From Haematobacter missouriensis (lineage in GTDB: Bacteria > Pseudomonadota > Alphaproteobacteria > Rhodobacterales > Rhodobacteraceae), in NCBI RefSeq assembly GCF_000740775.1, contig NZ_JFGS01000003.1, positions 272,385 to 336,384 of the forward strand: DNA of 64,000 nucleotides, written 5' to 3'. A model generated the notes under the pieces. That model ran no database searches, was not told the origin of the DNA, and saw only the letters and a program-made list of their open reading frames with translations. Below are positions 28,499-36,535 of this stretch, piece by piece. Each line of letters opens with the position of its first letter. Positions within the stretch are counted from its first letter, which is position 1. Both the position numbers and the translations under genes were made by a program.

Positions 28499-28924
28499 AT
28501 GACATCTGAGCGACGCAAGAAGTTCTACGACGAGATCGGCCGCAGCCCGCATGCGGCAGCCCTGGGGCTCAAGGTGGAGGAGATCGGCGTGGGCGAGGCG
28601 CGGATTTCCATGCCTTACGACCGCAAGCTCATCGGCGAGCCCGCAAGTGGGGTGATCCACGGGGGCGCGGTTTCCGCCCTTATGGACACCACGGGGGGGG
28701 CCTCCGTCGTGAGCGCGGATGAGGGGGTCGTCGCTACAGCGACGCTGGATCTGCGGATCGACTACATGCGCCCCGCCACGCCGGGACAGGCGATCACCGC
28801 ACACGGCGTCTGCTACCACATCACCCGGCTGCTTGCCTTTGTGCGGATCACCGCGACGGATGAGGACACGGCCCATCCGGTTGCCAGCGCCACCGGCACA
28901 TTTACCGTGGAAAGGGAGGACTGA
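28499..28924 (+). CDS. PaaI-family hotdog thioesterase
   Basis: A 141-residue hotdog-fold acyl-CoA thioesterase. The family signature GVIHGGAVSALMDTT is at about 51-65, followed by TLDLRIDYMRPA. It releases CoA from (aryl)acyl-CoA esters. It is divergent from the MerR genes and one base apart from a second thioesterase, so the two probably act together, perhaps as a heteromer. Link to the nearby beta-oxidation operon is suggested by position. Confidence 0.88.
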   Translation: MTSERRKKFYDEIGRSPHAAALGLKVEEIGVGEARISMPYDRKLIGEPASGVIHGGAVSALMDTTGGASVVSADEGVVATATLDLRIDYMRPATPGQAITAHGVCYHITRLLAFVRITATDEDTAHPVASATGTFTVERED

Positions 28925-28925
28925 G

Positions 28926-29432
28926 ATGGCCCGACCCGCGCCCGAACCCGTCGCCGCCATCAAGGAGCGCCGCGACGGCGTGCTCCGCCGGCTGATCGAG
29001 GCGGTTCCCTATATCGGCTTTCTCGGCATCGATTTCGACCGGCGGGGCGATGAGCTGACCGCCGTGCTGAACTACAACGAAAAGCTCATCGGCAACCCGT
29101 TCCTGCCCGCGCTGCACGGCGGCGGAACCTCCGCCTTTCTGGAGACGACGGCGATCATCACGCTCGCCTGGTCCACCCTGTGGGAGGATATGGAGAACGG
29201 CAGGCTGGACCCCGCCGATTTCTCCGCCGGGACGATGCCGCGCCTGCCGCGCACCATAGACTTCACGGTGGACTACCTCCGCTCCGGCCTGCCGCGGGAT
29301 GCCTATGCGCGCGCCCGCGTGAACCGGTCGGGGCGTCGCTTCGCCTCAGTCCATGTGGAAGGGTGGCAGGACAATCGCGACCGACCGTTCATTCAGGCGA
29401 CGGGACATTTCCTGATGCCCCGGCGGGATTGA
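28926..29432 (+). CDS. PaaI-family hotdog thioesterase (second copy, longer)
   Basis: A 168-residue relative of the preceding protein with the corresponding motif PALHGGGTSAFLETTA and TIDFTVDYLRSG. An insertion after the first helix (about 85-105, DMENGRLDPADFSAG) is not present in the first copy. The ATG at 28926 follows the upstream stop by one base and rules out the longer upstream frame. A tandem pair of divergent hotdog proteins suggests a complementary substrate range. Confidence 0.86.
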   Translation: MARPAPEPVAAIKERRDGVLRRLIEAVPYIGFLGIDFDRRGDELTAVLNYNEKLIGNPFLPALHGGGTSAFLETTAIITLAWSTLWEDMENGRLDPADFSAGTMPRLPRTIDFTVDYLRSGLPRDAYARARVNRSGRRFASVHVEGWQDNRDRPFIQATGHFLMPRRD

Positions 29433-29442
29433 GGCGCGGCGC

Positions 29443-30048
29443 ATGTCGCTTCTTCAGGACCTGACCGTCCAGCAGATCGTCACCCGCATCTTCGCCATGC
29501 TGATCTATGCGGCGGTGCAGGGCGCCCTGCTGGCGGGGCTGGCCCGCGGTCTGGGCGATGTCCGCCCCGTGCGGGAGGGGCGGCTCACGCTGAACCCCTT
29601 CCTTCAGGCCTCCGCCTGGGGCGTTGCCATGGGGGTGCTGTTCCGTACGGGCTGGATTGCGCCGCTGCGTCTTTCGCCTGCACAGGGGGTTGGCGAACGG
29701 GTCAGGATCCTCGTGATCGTGGCGGCGGGGCTGGGGGCGATGCTCGTTCTCGTGCCACTTCTCGATCTGCTGCGCGCACCATTGCAACAGGTGCTGCCGC
29801 GCACAGCCGGCTACTACGTGCTCTACGCGCTCCAGATGGTGCAGGAGGTCACCTTCGGCTCCGTCGCGCTGAACCTGCTGCCCGTGCCGGGGCTGATCGC
29901 GGGCAATCTATGGCGCGCGGTCTGGCCTGGCGGGGAGCGGCTCCTTCAGCGGGCCGAGCCGCTGGGCCTGGTGCTGGTCGGTGCGGCGCTGATCCTCGGC
30001 TGGGTTCCGCTGCCCTTTGGCTGGCTGGACCAGCTCCACCTCATCTGA
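29443..30048 (+). CDS. Site-2-protease-like (M50) membrane protein without the HExxH motif
   Basis: A 201-residue protein with about five membrane segments. It follows the plan of small M50 proteins: the GD...GRLTLNP element (GDVRPVREGRLTLNP, about 38-52), a GWIAPL segment like the usual GWAKPV, and NLLPVPGLIAG near the C terminus in place of NLLPIPPLDGG. Where the zinc motif HEFAH should be (about 25-29) the residues are QGALL, and the DG metal ligand is also missing. It is therefore probably inactive as a protease. Its 3' end overlaps the convergent binding-protein gene by 8 bp. Confidence 0.62.
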   Translation: MSLLQDLTVQQIVTRIFAMLIYAAVQGALLAGLARGLGDVRPVREGRLTLNPFLQASAWGVAMGVLFRTGWIAPLRLSPAQGVGERVRILVIVAAGLGAMLVLVPLLDLLRAPLQQVLPRTAGYYVLYALQMVQEVTFGSVALNLLPVPGLIAGNLWRAVWPGGERLLQRAEPLGLVLVGAALILGWVPLPFGWLDQLHLI

Positions 30049-30874
30049 CAGAACCTTCGCCCGCGACGCCCTCATAGCCGAAGCGCGTCATGATCTCCGT
30101 GATCGTGCCATCCGCGACCAGCGCGTCGATGGCCGCGTCGATCTGGCTGCGCAGATAGCTGTCGCGAACCCCGACCAGCGCCCCCACCCGCGTGGCCGCA
30201 GCCGGAACCGGAGCGGGGTCGATCACCCGGAGGGCCCGCGCCTCCGGGTGATGAGCCTTCAGTGCTGCCAGAACCGGCTGCCACAGGAGCATTCCCGCAA
30301 GTCGCCCGTCTTCCACCCGCCGGAGCATCAGCTCCGGGTCGGCATAGGGCAGACGCGTCCAGCGCTGCTCCTTGGGCTGCTGCTGGTTCCAGGTGATATA
30401 GACCATCTCGCCCATGCTCTGGATCGCGGTCCCGATGAGCCGGTCATGCGGTATATCGCCCAGCCGCGCCCAGCCGCCCTCCTTCACGGCCAGAACGAAG
30501 GGGATCGTGGCGTAGGGGCGCGTCACCATGGCCCAGTCGGGGAAGGGCGAATCTTCCTGCACGGAAATACCCATGAACAGGTCGCAGGTATTGGTCATGG
30601 CGATCTGCAATTCGTCCATGAAGCCATCACCGCTCAGGGGGAAGCCCTGGAACCCTTGAGCGAATTTTACGTCGAGCAGAAGGGCGGACCCAATGGCCCG
30701 CGCCACCTCCCGGTCGAACTCGAGTATCTTGCTGCTGGCATCGTTGCAGACGGTCAGGCTGTCCCCCTGCTGTCTGCGAGTGGAGTTGAGCAGTTCCCCC
30801 GGCACGCCTGCCGTCTGGGCATCTGCCGTTCCGGTCATCGCCAGAAGCGCCCCGGCAAGGATGAGATGCCGCAT
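30041..30874 (-). CDS. Periplasmic binding protein associated with PQQ dehydrogenase (XoxJ/MoxJ-like)
   Basis: A 277-residue exported protein of solute-binding family 3, with a signal peptide (1-20, ALLAMTGTADA). The core LTVCNDASSKILEFDREVARAIG, DLFMGISVQED and VGVRDSYLRSQIDAAID fits the quinoprotein-dehydrogenase-associated subgroup. XoxJ-type proteins are thought to help activate the PQQ alcohol dehydrogenase rather than to import solute. The ATG at 30874 is used because it gives the signal peptide. It is the last gene of the dehydrogenase operon. Confidence 0.8.
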   Translation of the reverse strand: MRHLILAGALLAMTGTADAQTAGVPGELLNSTRRQQGDSLTVCNDASSKILEFDREVARAIGSALLLDVKFAQGFQGFPLSGDGFMDELQIAMTNTCDLFMGISVQEDSPFPDWAMVTRPYATIPFVLAVKEGGWARLGDIPHDRLIGTAIQSMGEMVYITWNQQQPKEQRWTRLPYADPELMLRRVEDGRLAGMLLWQPVLAALKAHHPEARALRVIDPAPVPAAATRVGALVGVRDSYLRSQIDAAIDALVADGTITEIMTRFGYEGVAGEGSVR

Positions 30875-30933
30875 GTGAACCCCTTTCTGTGGGAGGGGGC
30901 GGACGTGCCGCCCCGTTCGATAGCCGTGGCCCA

Positions 30934-30998
30934 TTCTCCCCTCTTGGGGGAGAAGGCATCGCCCGCAGTCAATGGGAAAGGGGAGGGAGGCCCTCCCC
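30934..30998. other. Two hairpins between PQQ dehydrogenase and XoxJ-like gene
   Basis: TTCTCCCC/GGGGAGAA (30934-30941 and 30947-30954) and GGGGAGGG/CCCTCCCC (30980-30987 and 30991-30998) form perfect 8-bp stems. Neither has a T-run. They may act as mRNA stabilisers or attenuators that set unequal expression of the two genes. Confidence 0.45.
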
Positions 30999-31015
30999 GC
31001 CCCGTCAGGTGCCGG

Positions 31016-32776
31016 TCAGTTGCTGGCCTTCGGCAGCTTGTAGACAAAGATCGAGTTGCCCGAACCCGTCGGTAGCGGCGTCTCCGGGAAGGCGGAGGAG
31101 ATGGAGCTGGCCGCGTTGGAGTAGCCGGTTGGGACGACCAGATACTGCTCTCCGTCGATCTCATAGGTCACGGGGGAGCCACCGATCGGCGCGTTCAGCC
31201 GCTGGCGCCAGAGCACCTTGCCCGTCTCCTGATCCCAGGCGGAGATGTAGCGCGCAGCGTCGCCGCCGAACACCAGCCCGCCCGCCGTGGCAAGAACGGA
31301 ACTGGTCATGGAAGGCCGCTCCCGCGCCTGCCATTTCGACTCGCCCTGCTTGGGATTGATGTCGAGTGCTTGCAGCAGCCCCGCCTCCGTGATGCCTTCG
31401 GGCAGAACGCGGGGGCCGAACTTCACCGAGCCGACGGCGTTGCCGGCGGTGAATTCCGATTGGGTCGGCGTCACAGTGTTGCAGGCTTCCGTCAGCGGTA
31501 CGAAGAAAGCCTTGGTGTCGGGGCTGTAGGCCCCGGCCATCCACAGCTTGCCGCCCGAGACGGAGGTGCAGACGAGCTTGCTTTCCCCGATCGCGCTGGA
31601 GACGAGGTCCGTATTGATGTGCACCGTGCCATCCGCGTCAATCTTGGAGACGGCGTTCTGCTTCACCGTCTCCTTCGACCACAGATATTTGCCGGTGTCG
31701 CGGTCGAGCGCGAAGGCGATACCGTTCTTGCCCGGAACGGAGATCAGCATGTGGCTGGTCTTGCCGTCGGCTTCCTGATCCACGAGGATCCGCTCGAACG
31801 GGCTGTCGAGGTCCCAGTTGTCCCGGGGGAGGTGCTGGAAGTACCACTTCAGCTTCCCGGTGTCGGCATCCAGCGCGAGCGTGGAGTTGGTATAGAGCAC
31901 ACTGCCATCACCCGAGCCGCGCACCAGTTCCGAATACGGACCCGGCATCCCGATGCCCCAGAAGGTCGTGTTTGTCCGCTCGTCATAGGAGCCGGTCGCC
32001 CATGGTGTGCCGCCCCAGCGGTTTTCTGCGGGCACCGGCCCCCAGCTTTCCTGCTGCTTGGGATTGTCCGGGTCGTCGATCGTGTTGAAGCGCCACAGCT
32101 CCTCACCGGTATTGAGGTTGTGCGCCATGATGAAGCAACCGCCCGCCGTGCCTGCAATGGAGCAGCCGGAGATCGCCGAGATGATCTTGTCCTTCACGAT
32201 GATCGGGCCGACGGTGTAGCTGTAGCCCTTCTGGTAATCCAGAACCTGCTTTTCCCAGACGACCTTGCCGTCTGCGGCGTTCAGCACCACGATCTTCGCA
32301 TCGGCCGTCGTCAGCACGACCTTGTCGCCGGCAAGGGCGATGGAGTTCTTCTGCCGCCGGGCCTGGTTGGCCTGATAGGACCAGGAGGCCGGGATCTCCG
32401 CCAGAACGTGACGGTAGGTCCAGATCAGGTCACCGGTCTTGGCATCCAGCGCCTCGACGATGTTGTTGTTGGTCTGCAGGAACATCACGCCGTCGTGGAT
32501 GAGCGGCACCGTCTCCTGGATGCCTGCTTCCGCCATCGGCCAAGCCCAGGCGAGTTGCAGCTTGGCGACAGTTTCCTTGTTGATTTGCTTGAGCTTGCTG
32601 TAGCCGGAGTTGAAGCGGTCGCCCCGCCACATCAGCCATTCCCCCTCCGGCGGATTGGCAAGCATCTCCTCCGTCACGGGTTTGTAGTTTTCACGGACGT
32701 TCTGGGCGAAGGCCGCGCCGCTCAGCGCCACGAGGGCGGTGGTGGCGGCAAGAAGCGGTTTCGAAAAGAATGACAT
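31016..32776 (-). CDS. PQQ-dependent alcohol dehydrogenase with Asp at the lanthanide-selective position
   Basis: A 586-residue exported quinoprotein with signal peptide (1-24, ALSGAAFAQ) and the eight-bladed tryptophan-docking propeller (repeated DxxTGKxxW units: DADTGKLKW, DRDTGKYLW, DQETGKVLW). The catalytic Asp is in PRDNWDLD (D322); two residues on is Asp324, where calcium enzymes have Ala or Ser and lanthanide (XoxF/ExaF) enzymes have Asp. The vicinal Cys pair typical of methanol dehydrogenases is not seen. There is no haem domain, so electrons go to the cytochrome encoded next to it. The ATG at 32776 has AGGAGG 5 nt upstream. Substrate: an alcohol, not further resolved. Confidence 0.9.
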   Translation of the reverse strand: MSFFSKPLLAATTALVALSGAAFAQNVRENYKPVTEEMLANPPEGEWLMWRGDRFNSGYSKLKQINKETVAKLQLAWAWPMAEAGIQETVPLIHDGVMFLQTNNNIVEALDAKTGDLIWTYRHVLAEIPASWSYQANQARRQKNSIALAGDKVVLTTADAKIVVLNAADGKVVWEKQVLDYQKGYSYTVGPIIVKDKIISAISGCSIAGTAGGCFIMAHNLNTGEELWRFNTIDDPDNPKQQESWGPVPAENRWGGTPWATGSYDERTNTTFWGIGMPGPYSELVRGSGDGSVLYTNSTLALDADTGKLKWYFQHLPRDNWDLDSPFERILVDQEADGKTSHMLISVPGKNGIAFALDRDTGKYLWSKETVKQNAVSKIDADGTVHINTDLVSSAIGESKLVCTSVSGGKLWMAGAYSPDTKAFFVPLTEACNTVTPTQSEFTAGNAVGSVKFGPRVLPEGITEAGLLQALDINPKQGESKWQARERPSMTSSVLATAGGLVFGGDAARYISAWDQETGKVLWRQRLNAPIGGSPVTYEIDGEQYLVVPTGYSNAASSISSAFPETPLPTGSGNSIFVYKLPKASN

Positions 32777-32842
32777 CATGTCCTCCTCGGTGCGCATGGC
32801 GCGCGATATGTGCTGTGCGCGGGCCGGTCGTGGCCCCGCGCG

Positions 32843-33439
32843 TCACTCGGCGGTCGGGAGCTTCTTGCCCCAGGTGAAGGCCTGCGGAACGCTGCTGGCG
32901 GCGGTGGTAGATTTCATCGTGTCCACGGCCGGACCGCCAGGAAGGGGCTTGCCCCAGGTGAACGCCTGCGGGACGTTCGTGTCCGCCGCCATGCTGTCCG
33001 CGGCCGCAGTGCTCCCGCCAGCCGGACCGGCCGCGGTTTCCGCCGTCAGGCTGATGGCGGCGAGCTTCTCCTCATCCTCGACCAGAGGATCGGGGCCGGG
33101 CTGGGCGCCGTTGAAAGCCATGATGTAGGCGATGATGTCGAGATAGGTCGCCGCGCCGAGCTGACCGGGCGCGGAGGGCGGCATGGCGACGGAAATGAAA
33201 TCATAAAGCCCTCCGGGTGTGTCCCAGTTGGCCATCACGTCCGGCCCGACGAGGCCGGGAGCCTCCGGGCCTTCGAGCTGCATTCCGTGACACTGGGCGC
33301 AGTTCGCATTGTAGGCGGTCTTGCCCGCCTCCGCCTGCTCCGCGGTGAACCCGGCGGCAAGGCCGGGCAGGCCGGAGGACAGAAGTGCGACTGCTGCCAG
33401 CATCCCGGGGATTGCGGATCGTTTGGTGAAGAAGATCAC
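32843..33439 (-). CDS. Class I cytochrome c, electron acceptor of the PQQ dehydrogenase
   Basis: A 198-residue periplasmic protein: signal peptide (1-28, ending GLAAG), one haem site CAQCH and a distal Met in VAMPPSAPGQL. The C-terminal third is Ala/Thr/Ser-rich, with the duplicated motif VPQAFTWGKPLP / VPQAFTWGKKLP. The GTG at 33439 follows AGGAGGGAGG at good spacing. It lies directly upstream of the dehydrogenase, as XoxG does beside XoxF, so it is the probable electron acceptor. The repeated tail is unexplained. Confidence 0.87.
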   Translation of the reverse strand: MIFFTKRSAIPGMLAAVALLSSGLPGLAAGFTAEQAEAGKTAYNANCAQCHGMQLEGPEAPGLVGPDVMANWDTPGGLYDFISVAMPPSAPGQLGAATYLDIIAYIMAFNGAQPGPDPLVEDEEKLAAISLTAETAAGPAGGSTAAADSMAADTNVPQAFTWGKPLPGGPAVDTMKSTTAASSVPQAFTWGKKLPTAE

Positions 33440-33584
33440 GGCTACCCTCCCTCCTGAAGATGCGCGAGCGCCGGCGACTGGGGTGTCGTGACGGCAGGTG
33501 GCGCGACAATCTGTCCCATACCTTGGTAAGAGGTGCAACATCATGCAGCAGATAAGTGGAAAAAAAGCTAATTATAATGGCATA

Positions 33585-34421
33585 TTACATATGCGAAACC
33601 GATCCTGCTTCGGCAGTGAGGCCGTAGCGGTTGCGAAGGTTCGCAATTTCTCCCCGTCCCACCGCCTCCGAAAGCGCCGCGGTCAGAGCGCGCTTCAACG
33701 TCACATCCCCCTTCCAAGTTCCAAAGGCCAGAGGCACTGGCGCGAGGGCCGGGTCGTCAGGCCAGACAGCGGTGAAGCCCGGCAGGGCATCCTCTTCGGG
33801 GGAAAGTGCGAAATTCTCTCCGATCGCAGCCGCGGCGCGCCCTTCCAACAGTGCGGAGCGGAGCGCCGCCCCGTCTGCCACCAGCAGGGGTCGGTAGCCG
33901 TCGGCCCGCATCCATGCGGAAAGCGCCAGCCGGTCGAGGCCGCTTGCCCCCGGCAGGACCGCGAAAGTGCTGCCTGATGGGGGAAGCGCACCTGCGGGCA
34001 GCAGCAGGAGCCAGCCGATCCGCTCGCCGGTCGGAAGAAGTTGCAGGAAACCGCGCGCGGTGGACGTATCCGCGATCCCGCCGCCGATCATGTCGCATTG
34101 CGCGCGCGTGAGGTTCCAGTTTCGCGGGTTGAAGTCACGCCCGATGGTCGGCACGACGTTCACCGCAAGGCGCAGGCCCAGGCGATCGGCGAGAATACGG
34201 GCAAGCTCGACATCGTAGCCGGGCCGATCAGGCTCTCCCGTCACCAGCGGCGGATAGGTGGGAGGAACGCAGAGTTTCAACACGCCTGCCGCCCGGCGCT
34301 CGGCAAGCGAATTGTCCTGCGGCAGAAGGCCGGCTAGGGCGAGAATGGCTACCACGACACCGAGATTCCGGATCGCCGGCCACCAGCGGCCCCGGAGCGG
34401 TGAGGCGGGCGGCGCGCTCAT
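33585..34421 (-). CDS. Family-3 periplasmic binding protein, PQQ-system associated
   Basis: A 278-residue protein with an N-terminal membrane anchor or signal (about 14-33, IRNLGVVVAILALAGLL). It is related to amino-acid-type binding proteins (LKLCVPPTYPPLV, GYDVELARILADRLGL, DMIGGGIADT). The ATG at 34421 overlaps the permease stop by 4 nt (ATGA). It is a second binding protein beside the XoxJ-like one; together with the ABC exporter it belongs to the set of genes that accompany PQQ alcohol oxidation in pseudomonads and rhodobacteria. Ligand unknown. Confidence 0.78.
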   Translation of the reverse strand: MSAPPASPLRGRWWPAIRNLGVVVAILALAGLLPQDNSLAERRAAGVLKLCVPPTYPPLVTGEPDRPGYDVELARILADRLGLRLAVNVVPTIGRDFNPRNWNLTRAQCDMIGGGIADTSTARGFLQLLPTGERIGWLLLLPAGALPPSGSTFAVLPGASGLDRLALSAWMRADGYRPLLVADGAALRSALLEGRAAAAIGENFALSPEEDALPGFTAVWPDDPALAPVPLAFGTWKGDVTLKRALTAALSEAVGRGEIANLRNRYGLTAEAGSVSHM

Positions 34422-35233
34422 GCCCTGCGGAAGTCGATAACGGCGAGGAGGAAGAACACCGCCGCCATGCCGAAGATTACCAGTGGCCCGGTTGTGGGCG
34501 CGAACTGGTAGAAGCCGATCAGCACGCCCCGAAGCGCATCGACCGCGTAGGTGATCGGGTTCGCGCGGACCAGGGTCACCAGCCATTCAGGATAGGTCGC
34601 CACGGTCTGGGTACGGGTGAGCGAAGGATCAAGCGGAAAGACCGAGGAGGAGGTGAAATAGAGCGGAAGGATGATGGTGTTGGAGAACACACCAAACCCC
34701 TCGAAGCTGCGCACCCGCTGGGCCAGAAGCACGCCGAAGGAAGTCAGCCCGAAGGCCAGCACGAACATCAGCCCGATTGCCGTGAGCGACTGCCCGATGG
34801 TCAGCGTCACATCGGCAAACCGTGCCAGGATCAGCACCAGGGTGCCATGCACCGTCGCCACCGTCGCCCCGCCCAGCACCTTGCCCAGCAGTATCAGCCA
34901 TCGCGGCATGGGTGAAACGAGCACTTCCCGCAGGAAGCCGAACTCCCTGTCCCATATCACCGAAACGGCGAACTGGATGGATGTGTACATGATGTTAAGC
35001 ACGATGACGGCAGGGAACAGGAACTGCAGATAGGTGAAGGGGATGACCGTGCGCACCTCTCCATAGACCTCTCCCCTGAAGTAGGGGTTCAGCCCGATAC
35101 CGAGGATGAGCAGCCAGATCAGCGGTCGGCTCACGCCGCCCACCATCTGTCCACGGTCACGGGTGGCGCGCAGCACCTCCCGCAGCCAGACGCCATAGAG
35201 GCCTCGAAGAAGGGCGGGGAGAGCGCTGGTCAT
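34418..35233 (-). CDS. ABC-2 type transporter permease (PQQ alcohol-system exporter)
   Basis: A 271-residue protein with six membrane segments and the ABC-2 pattern: WLREVLRATRDRGQM, an amphipathic start, then VIWDREFGFLREVLVSPMPR, the motif typical of drug/export permeases. The ATG at 35233 has AAGGAG 8 nt upstream. Such permeases sit in the PQQ-dependent alcohol oxidation loci (PedC type) and are partnered by the ATPase at 36536-37516. The two are separated here by 1.3 kb of repetitive DNA instead of being adjacent. Substrate unknown. Confidence 0.88.
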   Translation of the reverse strand: MTSALPALLRGLYGVWLREVLRATRDRGQMVGGVSRPLIWLLILGIGLNPYFRGEVYGEVRTVIPFTYLQFLFPAVIVLNIMYTSIQFAVSVIWDREFGFLREVLVSPMPRWLILLGKVLGGATVATVHGTLVLILARFADVTLTIGQSLTAIGLMFVLAFGLTSFGVLLAQRVRSFEGFGVFSNTIILPLYFTSSSVFPLDPSLTRTQTVATYPEWLVTLVRANPITYAVDALRGVLIGFYQFAPTTGPLVIFGMAAVFFLLAVIDFRRA

Positions 35234-36535
35234 GAGGCGCTCCTTTGCGAACTGAACGGGGATGGAGCATTCCACAAGCCGTGATCCGTCGGGTGGCGGG
35301 GGAGGCCCATGGATGTGGCCGGCATAACGAAGGGGATGTGCGCAGTGCGCGCTTTCGCGGTGGTCGGGGCAGGGCCTGCGGTGCGGGCCACAGGAGTGGC
35401 CCCTGCCAGCTGGCTCCGGCTGCCGCGATTGGCGGAGGGGCGACCCCCGAGCTGATGGCCCCGCGCGCCATGCGGACCAGTTCGAGGCGCTGTGAAAGGT
35501 GGCGGAGGGCGGGGCCGGGTATCGGGTTGGGGCGCTGCTCCTTCCTGTCGGACGTGACGAGGGGTCGCTTTGCCGGCGATGTCGGGCCATGGGCGAGGAA
35601 CAGCGGCAAGTCTGACAGGGCTATGGATGGCCGGACGATGTCTCGCGCTGCAACGGGCGCGCTGATCCGTGAGGGACAGGAGCACGCATCGCGCGGATCT
35701 GCTGGAGTGAGTTCCGCAATGGGCCGCTGGACGAGGGTGCATCGGCCGGAGAACGGTTGGGCAGGCGGGCCAAAAATGAGCCGAAGAGCGTTGGACCGGA
35801 AGGCGTTGGACCAGAAGGAGGTGGGCCCGAGAGTTATGGGCCTGAGAGTTATGAGCCTGGGGGTGACGGATCTGAGGGTGACGGGCCGCAGGAGGACGGG
35901 CTGGAGAGGGACGGGCCGGACACCCTCCACGCCGATGGAGTGGACGACTGCTGTGGGGGGGGTGGCAGTGCGGACCGTTTTCAGCCTGCATGTGTTTCGC
36001 CAGCTCTGCCGGCAGGTCGGTTGACCGCATGACAGCCGGTGCTCCCGGTCTCTGCCCAAGGGTTTTCCGCAGGAGAGCGGGTGTAGCGCTGGGCGCGCCG
36101 ATCGTGGACCCATGTCGGGCCAGAATGAGTGACCCAGCCACCTGAAGACCAGCGATGCGGTCTCGAAGGTCAGCAATGCGGTCCCATCCCGCTGCGGAAC
36201 CTCGCGGCAGACGGCGGGTCCGTCCAGCAATGCCCGGATCGGGAGCAGGGGCCGAAGGCGCTGCCCCTCACCCCTTGCCGACGGCATGGGGAACCGGGCG
36301 TTCGCGTTGTGCGGTCGATGCCGTGCTGTCGGCCCCTGCAGCAGCGGGGAAGGGCTGCGGTCCGGCGGTGTTGGAGCTGCCCCCGGAGATCTGGCCCTCA
36401 GAGACCCGGCCAGCAGATGCTGTGAACCGGGGTTAAGGCACAATCCGTTCGCACAGGGCCTGCGCAAACTTCGAGCAGGTAAACCGTGCCCGGCCCCCTC
36501 CCGACGATCCGGTCCTGTCATGACGGCCGCAGACC
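35234..36535. repeat. Low-complexity interval with degenerate 15-bp repeats between ABC ATPase and permease
   Basis: No recognisable gene. Between about 35780 and 35920 a degenerate 15-bp unit recurs (CCGTCACCCTCAGAT, TCATAACTCTCAGGC, CCATAACTCTCGGGC and similar, read on the minus strand). A minus-strand frame runs unbroken from an ATG at 36539, overlapping the ATPase stop as ATGA, to 35157; it contains pentad-like units (LRPVTL, LRPITL) but is otherwise Arg/Pro/Ser-rich and unlike known proteins. Two other frames are open across the repeat. In related loci a beta-propeller gene lies here; I see no trace of one. Confidence 0.5.
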
